From Spirosoma sp. (GTDB lineage Bacteria; Bacteroidota; Bacteroidia; Cytophagales; Spirosomataceae): DNA of 14,419 nt. The notes below the pieces were generated by a model. It was not told the origin of the DNA. It made no database searches and saw only the letters and a program-made list of their open reading frames with translations. Shown piece after piece: positions 6,775 to 14,182 of the stretch. Location of the stretch: assembly GCA_025351545.1 (NCBI GenBank), contig JANXVQ010000060.1, forward strand, positions 1 through 14,419, in the 5' to 3' direction. The stretch's first letter is position 1. Every line of letters begins with the position of its first letter. The position numbers were made by a program, and so were the translations under genes.

Positions 6775-8160
6775 ATGACTTTAGACCAATTTAAGTATAT
6801 TTACTTTCTCGGCATCGGGGGAATCGGCATGAGCGCACTGGCCCGCTGGTTCCAGGTAAACGGCTATGCAGTAGCTGGATATGACAAAACATCAACCCTG
6901 TTAACCAGTGCTCTTGAAGCAGAAGGTATGGTCATTCACTTCTCGGAAGATGTTGACCAGATCCCCGCCAAGTTTAAAGCAAATCCAGCCGAAACGCTGG
7001 TGATTTATACGCCTGCCGTTCCAAAAACTCATACAGAGTATATTTACTTAACCGACCAGGGTTTTACCTTACAAAAGCGCTCGCAGGTATTAGGTTTACT
7101 AGCAGGACAAATGACAACTATTGGCGTAGCTGGTACACACGGGAAAACTACTACATCATCAATGGTGGCGCATATTCTGCGGGATGCTGGTGTAAACTGT
7201 GCGGCTTTTCTAGGCGGGATAACTAATAACTATGGCACTAACTTTCTACTGAATCAACCCGCCGACGACCTGCGGTCGGTAGTGTGCGTAGTCGAAGCCG
7301 ACGAATTTGACCGCTCCTTTCTGACCTTATTTCCAACGTTTGCCATCGTAACCTCAACTGATGCGGACCACCTGGACATTTATGGCGCACACGAAGCCGT
7401 ACTCGAATCATTCAGCAAATTCGTCAGCCAGATTGAATCCAACGGGGTGCTATTCATGAAACAGGGCTTATCCCTGGCCGATGAAACAAACGCATCGGTT
7501 CGATCATACTCCTTAAAAGAAGGAGACTACTACAGCCGGAATCTGCGAATTGAGCAGGCAACTTTTATATTTGATTTAGTTTATCCGCAAGGTGTTATTT
7601 CCGACATTTATCTGACAGTTCCCGGGTTTCATAATGTCGAAAATGCAGTGGCGGCTGGAGCGGTGGCGCTGGAAGTGGGCGTATCACCGGAGGCTATCCG
7701 ATCGGCTCTAAATAGTTATAGTGGTGTCCGTAGACGGTTTGAATACATTTTAAAAACTGATTCGGCCGTACTTATTGACGATTATGCTCACCATCCGGCC
7801 GAAGTACAGGCATTTCTGTTATCAGTGAAAGCTCTTTATCCCAACCGCGAACTGACAGCCATATTCCAGCCGCATTTGTACAGCCGTACGCGGGATTTTG
7901 CCGAAGGTTTTGCCGAAAGTTTGTCCTTAGCCGACAATGTTATTTTGTTAGATATATACCCGGCGCGCGAATTACCGATAGAAGGTGTTACCTCAGATTT
8001 GATATTTAAGGGCGTACACTCAAAAAATAAGAAAAAATGCACCAAAGCTGAATTGCCCGACGTTGTGCGGGATATGAAGCCTTCTTTACTTGTAACCATT
8101 GGGGCCGGAGACATAGACCAACTGTTAACAATGTTAAAAAACATAATTAAAGACCAATGA
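6775..8160 (+). CDS. murC: UDP-N-acetylmuramate--L-alanine ligase
   Basis: MurC, cytoplasmic, adds L-alanine to UDP-MurNAc with ATP, the first stem-peptide step. From the ATG at 6775 it has 461 residues; an in-frame ATG at 6736 would add 13. I prefer 6775 because the protein then begins MTLDQFKYIYFLGIGG, normal for the family, and because the extra residues are encoded by the arm of a hairpin. In the 461-residue numbering the landmarks are the Rossmann loop GIGGIGMSALAR (13-24), the P-loop GTHGKTTTSS (120-129), EADEFDRSF (174-182), TDADHLDIYG (195-204), GFHNVENAVAA (284-294), the MurC hallmark DDYAHHPAEV (335-344) and FQPHLYSRT (365-373). Length and motifs are normal. The stop precedes ftsQ by 37 bases. 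Confidence 0.95.
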   Translation: MTLDQFKYIYFLGIGGIGMSALARWFQVNGYAVAGYDKTSTLLTSALEAEGMVIHFSEDVDQIPAKFKANPAETLVIYTPAVPKTHTEYIYLTDQGFTLQKRSQVLGLLAGQMTTIGVAGTHGKTTTSSMVAHILRDAGVNCAAFLGGITNNYGTNFLLNQPADDLRSVVCVVEADEFDRSFLTLFPTFAIVTSTDADHLDIYGAHEAVLESFSKFVSQIESNGVLFMKQGLSLADETNASVRSYSLKEGDYYSRNLRIEQATFIFDLVYPQGVISDIYLTVPGFHNVENAVAAGAVALEVGVSPEAIRSALNSYSGVRRRFEYILKTDSAVLIDDYAHHPAEVQAFLLSVKALYPNRELTAIFQPHLYSRTRDFAEGFAESLSLADNVILLDIYPARELPIEGVTSDLIFKGVHSKNKKKCTKAELPDVVRDMKPSLLVTIGAGDIDQLLTMLKNIIKDQ

Positions 8161-8197
8161 ATAAAAATATCTAACAAACTGTCCAGCTTATTTACAG

Positions 8198-8971
8198 ATG
8201 TTTTCTACCTTTAAATCATCCCCAAAGTGGCTACTTACAACCGGAGGCATTTTTTGCCTGCTTGGGCTTATTGCTTTCACCGAAGTTCGGCATGGGCAGA
8301 AGCACGTTCGGGCAGTAGTTATTCGGCTTGATCAGGTGGATGGGCATCGTTTTCTGACGCGTCGGGATGTGATGGGGTATTTAACTAACGAAGGAGAAGA
8401 TCCTGTTATTGGAAAGACTTACAGAGATGTCGATCTCCGTAAGTTGGAAATAAGGTTGCAACAACATGGGTTGATAAAAAAATGCCAGGTTTCGCGTGAT
8501 TTAACAGGTGATCTGCTCATCGTTATTGAACAGCCTCATCCATTAGCACGGTTAATGGTATCTGGCAATGGCATTCGAAACGTGTCAGGACAGTATGTAA
8601 GCGAAGAGGGTCGTTTTTTTCCAATCTCGATGAATTACTCGGCTCGGGTACCAGTTTTGACCGGCAATTATTTTGCTCAAAACCGCTCGTTAGCTAACGA
8701 GCGAAACCGGCCGCTGCTGGATTTGTTGAAACGAATTCATGATGATCCGTTTTGGCGGGCGCAAATTACTGAACTGTCGGTGGATGACCGGGGCGAAATA
8801 ACAATGTGGCCCCTGATGGGTAATCATAAAATTGAGTTTGGACCACCTACCGAGCTAGATGCAAAGTTTAAGAAATTGAAATTAGTTTATACAGACGTTT
8901 TGCCGGCCAAAAGTTGGGATCACTATAGTCGGGTGAGCGTTCAATACCGAAATCAAATAGTTTGCGAATGA
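8198..8971 (+). CDS. ftsQ: Cell division protein FtsQ/DivIB
   Basis: The product is 257 residues and bitopic. A short cytoplasmic N-terminus (FSTFKSSPK) leads into one membrane segment (about 11-28, WLLTTGGIFCLLGLIAF). The extracytoplasmic POTRA domain follows (about 36-112), with FLTRRDVMGYLT, DVDLRKLEIRLQQHGLIKKCQVSRDL and LLIVIEQPHPLAR. The C-terminal beta domain has YVSEEGRFFPIS (133-144), the usual FtsQ 'd.G..fp.s' segment, and ends VSVQYRNQIVCE. FtsQ scaffolds the divisome by linking early proteins such as FtsZ/FtsA to FtsL/FtsB and the FtsWI synthase. Sequence conservation is low in this family, but the topology and the position between murC and ftsA make the call strong. Its stop overlaps the ftsA ATG in an ATGA junction, a sign of translational coupling. 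Confidence 0.92.
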   Translation: MFSTFKSSPKWLLTTGGIFCLLGLIAFTEVRHGQKHVRAVVIRLDQVDGHRFLTRRDVMGYLTNEGEDPVIGKTYRDVDLRKLEIRLQQHGLIKKCQVSRDLTGDLLIVIEQPHPLARLMVSGNGIRNVSGQYVSEEGRFFPISMNYSARVPVLTGNYFAQNRSLANERNRPLLDLLKRIHDDPFWRAQITELSVDDRGEITMWPLMGNHKIEFGPPTELDAKFKKLKLVYTDVLPAKSWDHYSRVSVQYRNQIVCE

Positions 8972-10377
8972 CACCAACGGGCATGGACGAGAAAATAGTG
9001 GTAGGTCTGGACATTGGCAGTACCAAAGTGTGTGCAGTGGCCGGTCGACTGATTAGAAACAACAAAGAACAGGAAACACTCGAAGTATTGGGTGTGGGCG
9101 AAACGAATTTGACCGATGGCGTGGCGAAAGGCTCCGTCGTGAACGTCAATAATACGGTGAATGCAATTAAACGTGCTGTAGCTGATGCGTCGAACCAGTC
9201 GAACTTGAACATTCATCTGGTCAATGTCAGTTTCAGCGGAGCACACGTTACATCGGTTAAGTCGAGTGGTAGTATTACGCGATCATCGTCGGGTGATGAA
9301 GTGCAGATTGAAGACATTGACCACTTGCTCAATGATATGTATCGCACCTCGATCCCGGCAGACAAGGAAATCATCCATGTGCTGCCAATGGATTTTGTGG
9401 TCGATAATGAAACCCATGTTAATCAGCCGGTTGGTCGAAATGGGGTCAAACTGGGTGCAGATTTTCAACTCATCACGGCCCAGGCCAATGCAGCCCGTAA
9501 TATTCGAAAATGTATTTTGCGCAACAATCTGGCGCAGGACACAATGATGTTATCGGCTTTGGCATCGGGCTTAGCCGTGTTGACCGACGAAGAGAAATAC
9601 GCGGGCGTTGCCCTGGTAGATATTGGGGGCGGCACAACCGAAATGGCCATCTATTACCGTAATGTATTACGCCATGTAGCCGTATTCCCTTGGGCGGGCA
9701 ACAGCTTAACATCTGATATTCAGGCAGGATGCAAAATTCTGCCTCAACAGGCAGAACTTCTCAAGAAAAAATTTGGCAGTGCCAATCCGGGCGAATACAA
9801 CCTTAATGAGGTGGTAGCCGTGCCGGGACTAAGCAACCGAAAACCTAAGGATGTGCTGCTAAAAAATGTTGCCGTCATCATTGAAGATCGGCTTCGTGAA
9901 ATTGCTGCGCTGGTACAGGCCGAAATAATTCGGTCAGGCTATGAGGGTAAGTTGCTGGGCGGAATTGTATTGACTGGTGGCTCAGCCCTGATTCCGGGCG
10001 TAGAGCATACGTTTGGCCGGGTAACAGGGGTTGAAGAAGTTCGCGTTGGTTATCCAGAACACCTCGAACCCAATGGCCGTGCCGACTTAGTTGGCGACCC
10101 GGCTTATGCTACCGCCGTTGGGCTGGTATGGGCTGGTTATAAGACAATTGATAATCGTATTTCGTTTATCAGCGATCCAAATCGGTCTTATCAGGTAGAC
10201 GACATACTTGGCCCAGTCCGCCCGCTACCCTACCCGCCAGCAGGAACTGGAACGAAGGCTAATGGAGGCATCCGACCGCCCGAACCTGAGCCTGAACCGA
10301 AGAAAAAAAGTTGGTTTGATATTCTTAAGGAAGCTCTTCAGCCAACGAGAGGAGACGAAACTGAGAAATATCAGTGA
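8968..10377 (+). CDS. ftsA: Cell division protein FtsA
   Basis: FtsA, 469 residues from the ATG at 8968, is an actin-like ATPase that ties FtsZ filaments to the membrane and recruits later division proteins. I chose this ATG because it overlaps the ftsQ stop (ATGA). A TTG at 8962 and an ATG at 8983 are alternatives; 8983 would begin MDEKIVVGLDIGSTK, also plausible. Landmarks are phosphate-1 loop GLDIGSTKVCAVAG (13-26), the 1C subdomain (about 85-170, with VSFSGAHVTSVKSSG and PMDFVVD), phosphate-2 loop ALVDIGGGTTEMAIY (215-229), AGNSLTSDI (243-251) and adenosine motif IVLTGGSALIPG (333-344). A proline/glutamate-rich linker (RPPEPEPEPKKK, 436-447) precedes the amphipathic membrane-targeting helix SWFDILKEALQ (448-458). 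The helix seems complete, so membrane binding is expected. Confidence 0.96.
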   Translation: MTPTGMDEKIVVGLDIGSTKVCAVAGRLIRNNKEQETLEVLGVGETNLTDGVAKGSVVNVNNTVNAIKRAVADASNQSNLNIHLVNVSFSGAHVTSVKSSGSITRSSSGDEVQIEDIDHLLNDMYRTSIPADKEIIHVLPMDFVVDNETHVNQPVGRNGVKLGADFQLITAQANAARNIRKCILRNNLAQDTMMLSALASGLAVLTDEEKYAGVALVDIGGGTTEMAIYYRNVLRHVAVFPWAGNSLTSDIQAGCKILPQQAELLKKKFGSANPGEYNLNEVVAVPGLSNRKPKDVLLKNVAVIIEDRLREIAALVQAEIIRSGYEGKLLGGIVLTGGSALIPGVEHTFGRVTGVEEVRVGYPEHLEPNGRADLVGDPAYATAVGLVWAGYKTIDNRISFISDPNRSYQVDDILGPVRPLPYPPAGTGTKANGGIRPPEPEPEPKKKSWFDILKEALQPTRGDETEKYQ

Positions 10378-10384
10378 CCGTAGC

Positions 10385-10404
10385 AGACCGGCCTTTGCCG
10401 GTTT
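10385..10404 (+). promoter_or_regulatory. Short hairpin between ftsA and ftsZ
   Basis: ACCGGC (10387-10392) and GCCGGT (10397-10402) pair around a CTTT loop, extended by a G-T and an A-T pair to 10385 and 10404. It starts 8 bases after the ftsA stop inside a 78-base spacer. Only three T residues follow, so strong termination is unlikely. RNA processing or partial attenuation that sets the FtsA:FtsZ ratio is possible; this is inference. Confidence 0.4.
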
Positions 10405-10455
10405 AATGGCGATCAGGCAGTTTTTTACAATGAACAGACACCACATACCCACACG

Positions 10456-11871
10456 ATGAATAGTCAGGGCTATAGATTCGAACTTCCAGACGACAACCCA
10501 ATTATAATTAAGGTTGTTGGTGTGGGAGGCATGGGCGGAAATGCCGTCAAACACAGGCACAAACTAAAGATGCAGGACGTTAGCTTTGCCGTATGCAATA
10601 CTGACCGACAGGCACTTATGAGTAATCCTGTTCCCACTAAGTTGCAATTAGGCGACGGATTGGGAGCGGGTACCGAAGCAAAAGCCGGTGAAGATGCAGC
10701 CCGCGCCAGCATCGAAGAAATTCGCAATCTGCTGGCTCCCCCTACCAAAATGGTCTTCATTACGGCGGGTATGGGCGGTGGTACCGGTACGGGTGCAGCT
10801 CCGGTAGTTGCCGAAGTAGCCCGTGAGATGGGATTGCTGACAGTAGCCATCGTAACGGCTCCGTACTGGTATGAAGGTACCGATAAGAAAGAGCAGGCAC
10901 GGGAAGGCATAGAAAAGCTTAAGAAGAGTTGCGACACTGTCCTCGTTGTGCTAAACGATAAGCTGGCCGAGTTGTACAGCGAACTCACATGGACAGAAGC
11001 GTATGCCCATGCTGATGACGTGCTGGCCAATGCGGTGAAGAGCATTGCGGAGATTATTACAACTCAGGGCGACATCAACGCTGACTTTGCCGACGTTAAG
11101 AAAGTACTGGAAGGAGCAGGCCAATCGGTAATGGGATCGTCGGTGGTGGCGGGCGATGATCGGGCCATCCGGGCCATCGAAGCCGCGCTGAACTCCCCCT
11201 TGCTCAATGACCATGATATTCGGGGCGCTAAACGGATTCTGCTGACAATCTCCTCAAGCAAGGAACACGCGATGTTGCTGAAAGAGCAAATGGCAATTTC
11301 TGAACACGTTGCCAACAAAATTCAGAGTGAAGCCAGGATGTTTAAGTTCGGAGCGATTACGGACGAAAATCTCGGCGAAAGTTTGCGGGTAACAATCATT
11401 GCGGCTGGATTTGATGGCACAAGCCCGGCTACTTTGAAACCAGCGGAGAAAACTCCCGAACCGGAGCCCGTAGTTTTACCACAAGCTATTGTAGAGCAGG
11501 ATGAACCCAAAGTGGAATTAGTTCTCGTTGACGGCAATGGCGACGAAATTGATCCTAACCTGGTGGGTGCAGGTCTCAAGCCTGAGGATAAGCAAACGCC
11601 TACCGGCTACAATGGCACGACAATAGTTCGTCCTGAAACACCAGGCGTCATTCGCCCATTTCCGCACGATGAGCCAGACGTATTATTGCTTGATGATGAA
11701 GAGCGACCCAGCGACGCTGATCTGATTAAGCGAACAGTAGACGCTTTTTTAAAGGGACAGTACTTAGCAGCTGATCTTGACCGCCCAACCTTTGAGCGAA
11801 ACAAAACGATGCTTTATTCTCTGCCAATGCTATCGGAACAGGAGTTTGTACGCTCGAAACTAAATGATTAA
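10456..11871 (+). CDS. ftsZ: Cell division GTPase FtsZ
   Basis: FtsZ, 471 residues, is the tubulin-like GTPase that forms the division ring. The GTPase domain (about 15-320) shows GVGGMGGNA (22-30), CNTDRQAL (47-54), the tubulin signature GMGGGTGTGAAP (105-116) and the T7 loop INADFADVKKVL (207-218), which supplies the catalytic aspartates. The loop after PYWYEG is TDKKEQA where typical members have a basic RRR/KKR triplet; Lys144 takes the place of the GTP-contacting Arg143 (E. coli numbering), by eye alignment. A variable acidic, proline-rich linker follows (about 321-440). The C-terminus DRPTFERNKTMLYSLPMLSE has a proline-aromatic-x-R core, like the FtsA-binding peptide, then the longer tail that I recall for Bacteroidota FtsZ. 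The gene closes the division operon and ends before a strong terminator. Function is confident despite the substitutions. Confidence 0.95.
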   Translation: MNSQGYRFELPDDNPIIIKVVGVGGMGGNAVKHRHKLKMQDVSFAVCNTDRQALMSNPVPTKLQLGDGLGAGTEAKAGEDAARASIEEIRNLLAPPTKMVFITAGMGGGTGTGAAPVVAEVAREMGLLTVAIVTAPYWYEGTDKKEQAREGIEKLKKSCDTVLVVLNDKLAELYSELTWTEAYAHADDVLANAVKSIAEIITTQGDINADFADVKKVLEGAGQSVMGSSVVAGDDRAIRAIEAALNSPLLNDHDIRGAKRILLTISSSKEHAMLLKEQMAISEHVANKIQSEARMFKFGAITDENLGESLRVTIIAAGFDGTSPATLKPAEKTPEPEPVVLPQAIVEQDEPKVELVLVDGNGDEIDPNLVGAGLKPEDKQTPTGYNGTTIVRPETPGVIRPFPHDEPDVLLLDDEERPSDADLIKRTVDAFLKGQYLAADLDRPTFERNKTMLYSLPMLSEQEFVRSKLND

Positions 11872-11903
11872 CTGAAACGTATGAAATCGACTTGTGTGGA
11901 TGT

Positions 11904-11919
11904 TAAAAAACGTTTTTTA
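11904..11919. repeat. 16-bp perfect palindrome TA6CGT6A
   Basis: TAAAAAACGTTTTTTA is fully self-complementary without a spacer and lies 33 bases after the ftsZ stop, 30 bases before the terminator. It may be a protein-binding site on intrinsically bent A-tract DNA, or chance in AT-rich spacer DNA. It is not a normal hairpin because there is no loop. Confidence 0.45.
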
Positions 11920-11948
11920 CCCTGGCGAATCGGCAAAAACTTCTATCA

Positions 11949-11982
11949 AAAAAAGGACAGTCTTTAACGACTGTCCTTTTTT
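11949..11982. terminator. Bidirectional rho-independent terminator between ftsZ and ffh
   Basis: AAAAAAGGACAGTC (11949-11962) and GACTGTCCTTTTTT (11969-11982) form a perfect 14-bp stem with the loop TTTAAC. The A-run on one side and the T-run on the other give a U-tract in both directions, so it fits the convergent genes ftsZ (+) and ffh (-). It lies 19 bases from the ffh stop. Confidence 0.92.
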
Positions 11983-12001
11983 GTTACTTCTATATAAGCT
12001 T

Positions 12002-13321
12002 CTATCGCATCATCTTATTCATCTTACCCGACGCCTGCATGGTGTTCATCTTTTTCATCATCTTACGCATCTCATCAAACTGCTTCAGCAAGTTGTTCAC
12101 TTGTGTAATGTTCGTGCCACTACCGGCTGCAATACGCTTTTTACGGCTTCCGTCAATGATATCAGGGCGACTTCGCTCTTTTGGCGTCATTGAGCTAATG
12201 ATAGCTTCAATAGGCTTAAATGAGTCGTTGTCTATATCTAAATCCTTAATCATCTTGCCCATACCCGGAATCATACCAAGCAGGTCTTTGACGTTACCCA
12301 TCTTCTTGATCTGCTGCAACTGCGAGAGAAAATCGTCGAAGTCGAACTGATTCTTACGCATTTTTGCATTAATGCGCTTCGACTCGTCTTCGTCAAATGC
12401 CTGTTGCGCCCGTTCTACCAGCGATATCACATCGCCCATACCCAAAATTCGGCTGGCCATACGGTCGGGGTAGAATACGTCGAGCGCTTCCATTTTCTCG
12501 CCCGTGCTGATGAACTTGATCGGCTTGTTAACAACCGTTTTTATGGAAAGAGCTGCCCCACCCCGCGCGTCGCCGTCGAGTTTGGTTAGGACGACACCAT
12601 CAAAATTTAGCCGATCGTTGAATGTTTTTGCTGTGTTGACCGCATCCTGTCCGGTCATCGAATCGACGACAAAAAGCGTTTCGCTGGGAGAGATTGCCCG
12701 TTTAACGTCTTCAATCTCCTGCATCATAACTTCGTCGATGGCCAAACGTCCGGCAGTGTCAACGATTACGATTTTTTTGCCGGTCTTACGAGCCTGAGCA
12801 ATACCGTTCAACACAATATCAACGGCATTTTTGTTTTCCGGCTCCGCATATACCTCCACGCCCACTTGCTCACCCAGAACCTTTAATTGATCAATAGCCG
12901 CCGGGCGGTAAATATCAGCCGCAACGAGCAGCACAGTGCGTCCCTGTTTTTTCAGATACGCTGCCAGCTTCCCCGAAAAGGTCGTTTTCCCGGAACCTTG
13001 TAAGCCGGCAATCAGTATTACAGCCGGGTCGCCCTTGATATTAATGCCCTGTGCTTCGCCACCCATCAACTCGGTCAGTTCTTCCTGCACGATTTTGACA
13101 AACAACTGCCCTGGTTCAACCGAGATGAGCACCTTGCGGTCGAGCGCTTTGTCGCGAATGCGGTCCGTAATGTCCTTCGCAACTTTGTAGTTAACGTCGG
13201 CATCGGTAAGAGCGCGACGTACTTCTTTAATCGTTGCGGCAACATTAATCTCGGTAATACGGCCCTGACCCTTCAAGGTCTTGATAGCCTTATTTAACTT
13301 ATCCTGAAGATTTTCAAACAT
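12002..13321 (-). CDS. ffh: Signal recognition particle protein Ffh (SRP54 GTPase)
   Basis: Ffh, 439 residues, is the protein part of the bacterial signal recognition particle. With 4.5S RNA it binds hydrophobic signal sequences on nascent chains and delivers ribosomes to FtsY at the membrane. The N domain (1-90) starts MFENLQDKLNKAIKTLKGQG. The G domain carries G1 GLQGSGKTT (106-114), AADIYRPAAIDQL (134-146), G3 DTAGRL (188-193), G4 TKLDGDARGG (246-255) and the closing GMGD (294-297). The methionine-rich M domain (about 320-439) has MGNVKDLLGMIPGMGKM (341-357) and the RNA-binding signature SRKKRIAAGSGT (392-403), and ends MRKMMKKMNTMQASGKMNKMMR in two close methionine clusters. Length is slightly short of E. 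coli (453), as in many Bacteroidota. It is convergent with ftsZ. A promoter-like element lies 21 bases upstream. Confidence 0.97.
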   Translation of the reverse strand: MFENLQDKLNKAIKTLKGQGRITEINVAATIKEVRRALTDADVNYKVAKDITDRIRDKALDRKVLISVEPGQLFVKIVQEELTELMGGEAQGINIKGDPAVILIAGLQGSGKTTFSGKLAAYLKKQGRTVLLVAADIYRPAAIDQLKVLGEQVGVEVYAEPENKNAVDIVLNGIAQARKTGKKIVIVDTAGRLAIDEVMMQEIEDVKRAISPSETLFVVDSMTGQDAVNTAKTFNDRLNFDGVVLTKLDGDARGGAALSIKTVVNKPIKFISTGEKMEALDVFYPDRMASRILGMGDVISLVERAQQAFDEDESKRINAKMRKNQFDFDDFLSQLQQIKKMGNVKDLLGMIPGMGKMIKDLDIDNDSFKPIEAIISSMTPKERSRPDIIDGSRKKRIAAGSGTNITQVNNLLKQFDEMRKMMKKMNTMQASGKMNKMMR

Positions 13322-13342
13322 AGTCTATAGCAAACAATGGGA

Positions 13343-13350
13343 CAAAGATA
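13343..13350 (-). promoter_or_regulatory. Candidate -7 promoter element for ffh
   Basis: On the - strand this reads TATCTTTG, an exact match to the Bacteroidota -7 consensus TAnnTTTG. It would start transcription roughly 15 bases before the ffh ATG, a short leader. I found no good TTTG-type -33 element at the expected spacing, so the call is moderate. Confidence 0.45.
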
Positions 13351-13542
13351 ACAGTTTCTACCGGGCGTTTTTGCAGCGAAATACTACCAGGGCAAGCTCG
13401 TACGTTATTTTCATAGATTCGACGTTTCAGCATAGCTACAAGATTATGTAAATTTCATTATCAACGCTTAAAAACACAAGTCCTTTTCTCTACTGCCAAA
13501 TATTAGGTGGCTAGTAAGCTGGTAAGCAATAAAAGTTAGCAT

Positions 13543-13550
13543 TACGTTTG
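13543..13550 (+). promoter_or_regulatory. Candidate -7 promoter element, upstream copy
   Basis: TACGTTTG matches TAnnTTTG exactly on the + strand, 148 bases before the small secreted gene. No clear TTTG -33 box is seen 19-21 bases upstream. If it is used, the leader would be long (about 140 bases). Confidence 0.3.
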
Positions 13551-13622
13551 ATAAGTAGAATAAAAACGGAGCTTTTTTTTGAACTTTTTAGTATAAATAT
13601 ATAAAGCAATAGTGCTATTTAA

Positions 13623-13630
13623 TATATTTG
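13623..13630 (+). promoter_or_regulatory. Candidate -7 promoter element for the small secreted gene
   Basis: TATATTTG matches TAnnTTTG exactly and would give a leader of about 60 bases to the ATG at 13699. The -33 region is AT-rich without a clean TTTG. An exact match is easier by chance in such AT-rich DNA. Confidence 0.4.
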
Positions 13631-13698
13631 TAATGAACATACCCCTCTTAATAACCGTCACCAATAGGAAATTTTAGTGACCCTTAATCAAATGCCTC

Positions 13699-14046
13699 AT
13701 GAGAACCATTTTGATCAAAACCACAACGGGTTATTTAGCCATTGCTGCATTGGTAGCCTGTCCGTTTGTCTCATCAGAAACTAGCGCGATGTCATCGCGG
13801 GATGCATTCACAATCACCTCAACATTGGCGAAGGGACCAACCGTTCGCACACAGGTTCATCCGCTCAATGTGGACAAGAATCCTGGTGTAGCTCGTATTT
13901 CGCCAGTTAAAACAGAAGCTGTTGCCACAACGACAGCTCCCAAAGAGAAAAAAATAGAAGAGAAAAAAACAATCAGTCGGTGTTGGAAACGATTGATGAA
14001 TATGGCGCGGGAAATACGATACGCTCATAGGAAAAGCAGCAAATAG
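13699..14046 (+). CDS. Small secreted or lipoprotein-like protein of unknown function
   Basis: The product is 115 residues of no family I recognise. The N-terminus is a probable export signal: MRTILIKTTTGYLAIAALVAC, with a lipobox-like LVAC at residues 18-21. Cys21 could be lipidated, or cleavage could occur after SSETSA. The middle (about 22-75) is rich in Ser, Thr, Val and Pro with little predicted structure. Then comes a charged Lys/Glu stretch (PKEKKIEEKKTIS, about 81-93) and a strongly basic end (RCWKRLMNMAREIRYAHRKSSK) that could form an amphipathic helix. It is monocistronic: its own promoter-like sites lie upstream and a very strong terminator follows 10 bases after the stop. That layout and the clean signal sequence support a real gene. 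A role cannot be inferred from the neighbours. Confidence 0.65.
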   Translation: MRTILIKTTTGYLAIAALVACPFVSSETSAMSSRDAFTITSTLAKGPTVRTQVHPLNVDKNPGVARISPVKTEAVATTTAPKEKKIEEKKTISRCWKRLMNMAREIRYAHRKSSK

Positions 14047-14056
14047 TATCCCCTGT

Positions 14057-14106
14057 CAAACACAAATGCCCCGTAGTCGATTCAGACTGCGGGGCATTTG
14101 TGTTTG
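14057..14106. terminator. Long near-perfect terminator hairpin
   Basis: A 17-bp perfect stem (14057-14073 with 14090-14106, core AAATGCCCCG/CGGGGCATTT) continues through one T-G wobble and AGTC/GACT, giving 22 pairs around the loop GATTCA. A-rich and T-rich outer arms give a short U-containing end in both directions. It closes the small secreted gene and separates it from the next gene. Confidence 0.85.
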
Positions 14107-14182
14107 TAGCGATTCCGGGTAAACCAAGGGTAAAACCATACGTTGACACCTTTTAGTCTTAAACTCCTTAAACTAGCCTCCC

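Larger units (their letters stand above)
13322..13698. other. 377-base non-coding divergent region between ffh and the small secreted gene
   Basis: This is AT-rich, especially 13560-13630 with a T8 run and a TATAAATATATAAA stretch. I see no credible reading frame in it. It holds three exact matches to the Bacteroidota -7 element, one facing ffh and two facing the small gene (13543-13550 and 13623-13630). It also has a 5-bp GTCAC/GTGAC inverted repeat at 13657-13681, which is too weak to call. It probably acts as the divergent promoter region. Confidence 0.6.

Noticed and set aside
7836..8177. 113-codon open frame on the - strand at the end of murC
   Set aside because: Antisense to conserved MurC motifs; no recognisable domain or start context.
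10470..11045. 191-codon open frame on the - strand inside ftsZ
   Set aside because: It lies antisense to the conserved GTPase domain of ftsZ, is low-complexity (Ser/Ala/Pro-rich) and shows no domain; it is a shadow of ftsZ codon use.
13608..13619. AATAG-TG-CTATT inverted repeat as an operator or hairpin
   Set aside because: Only 5 bases per arm with a 2-base spacer in AT-rich DNA; expected by chance.
14158..14174. Two tandem CTTAAACT copies before the EEP-family gene
   Set aside because: Two short copies only; no known site and likely chance in low-complexity DNA.
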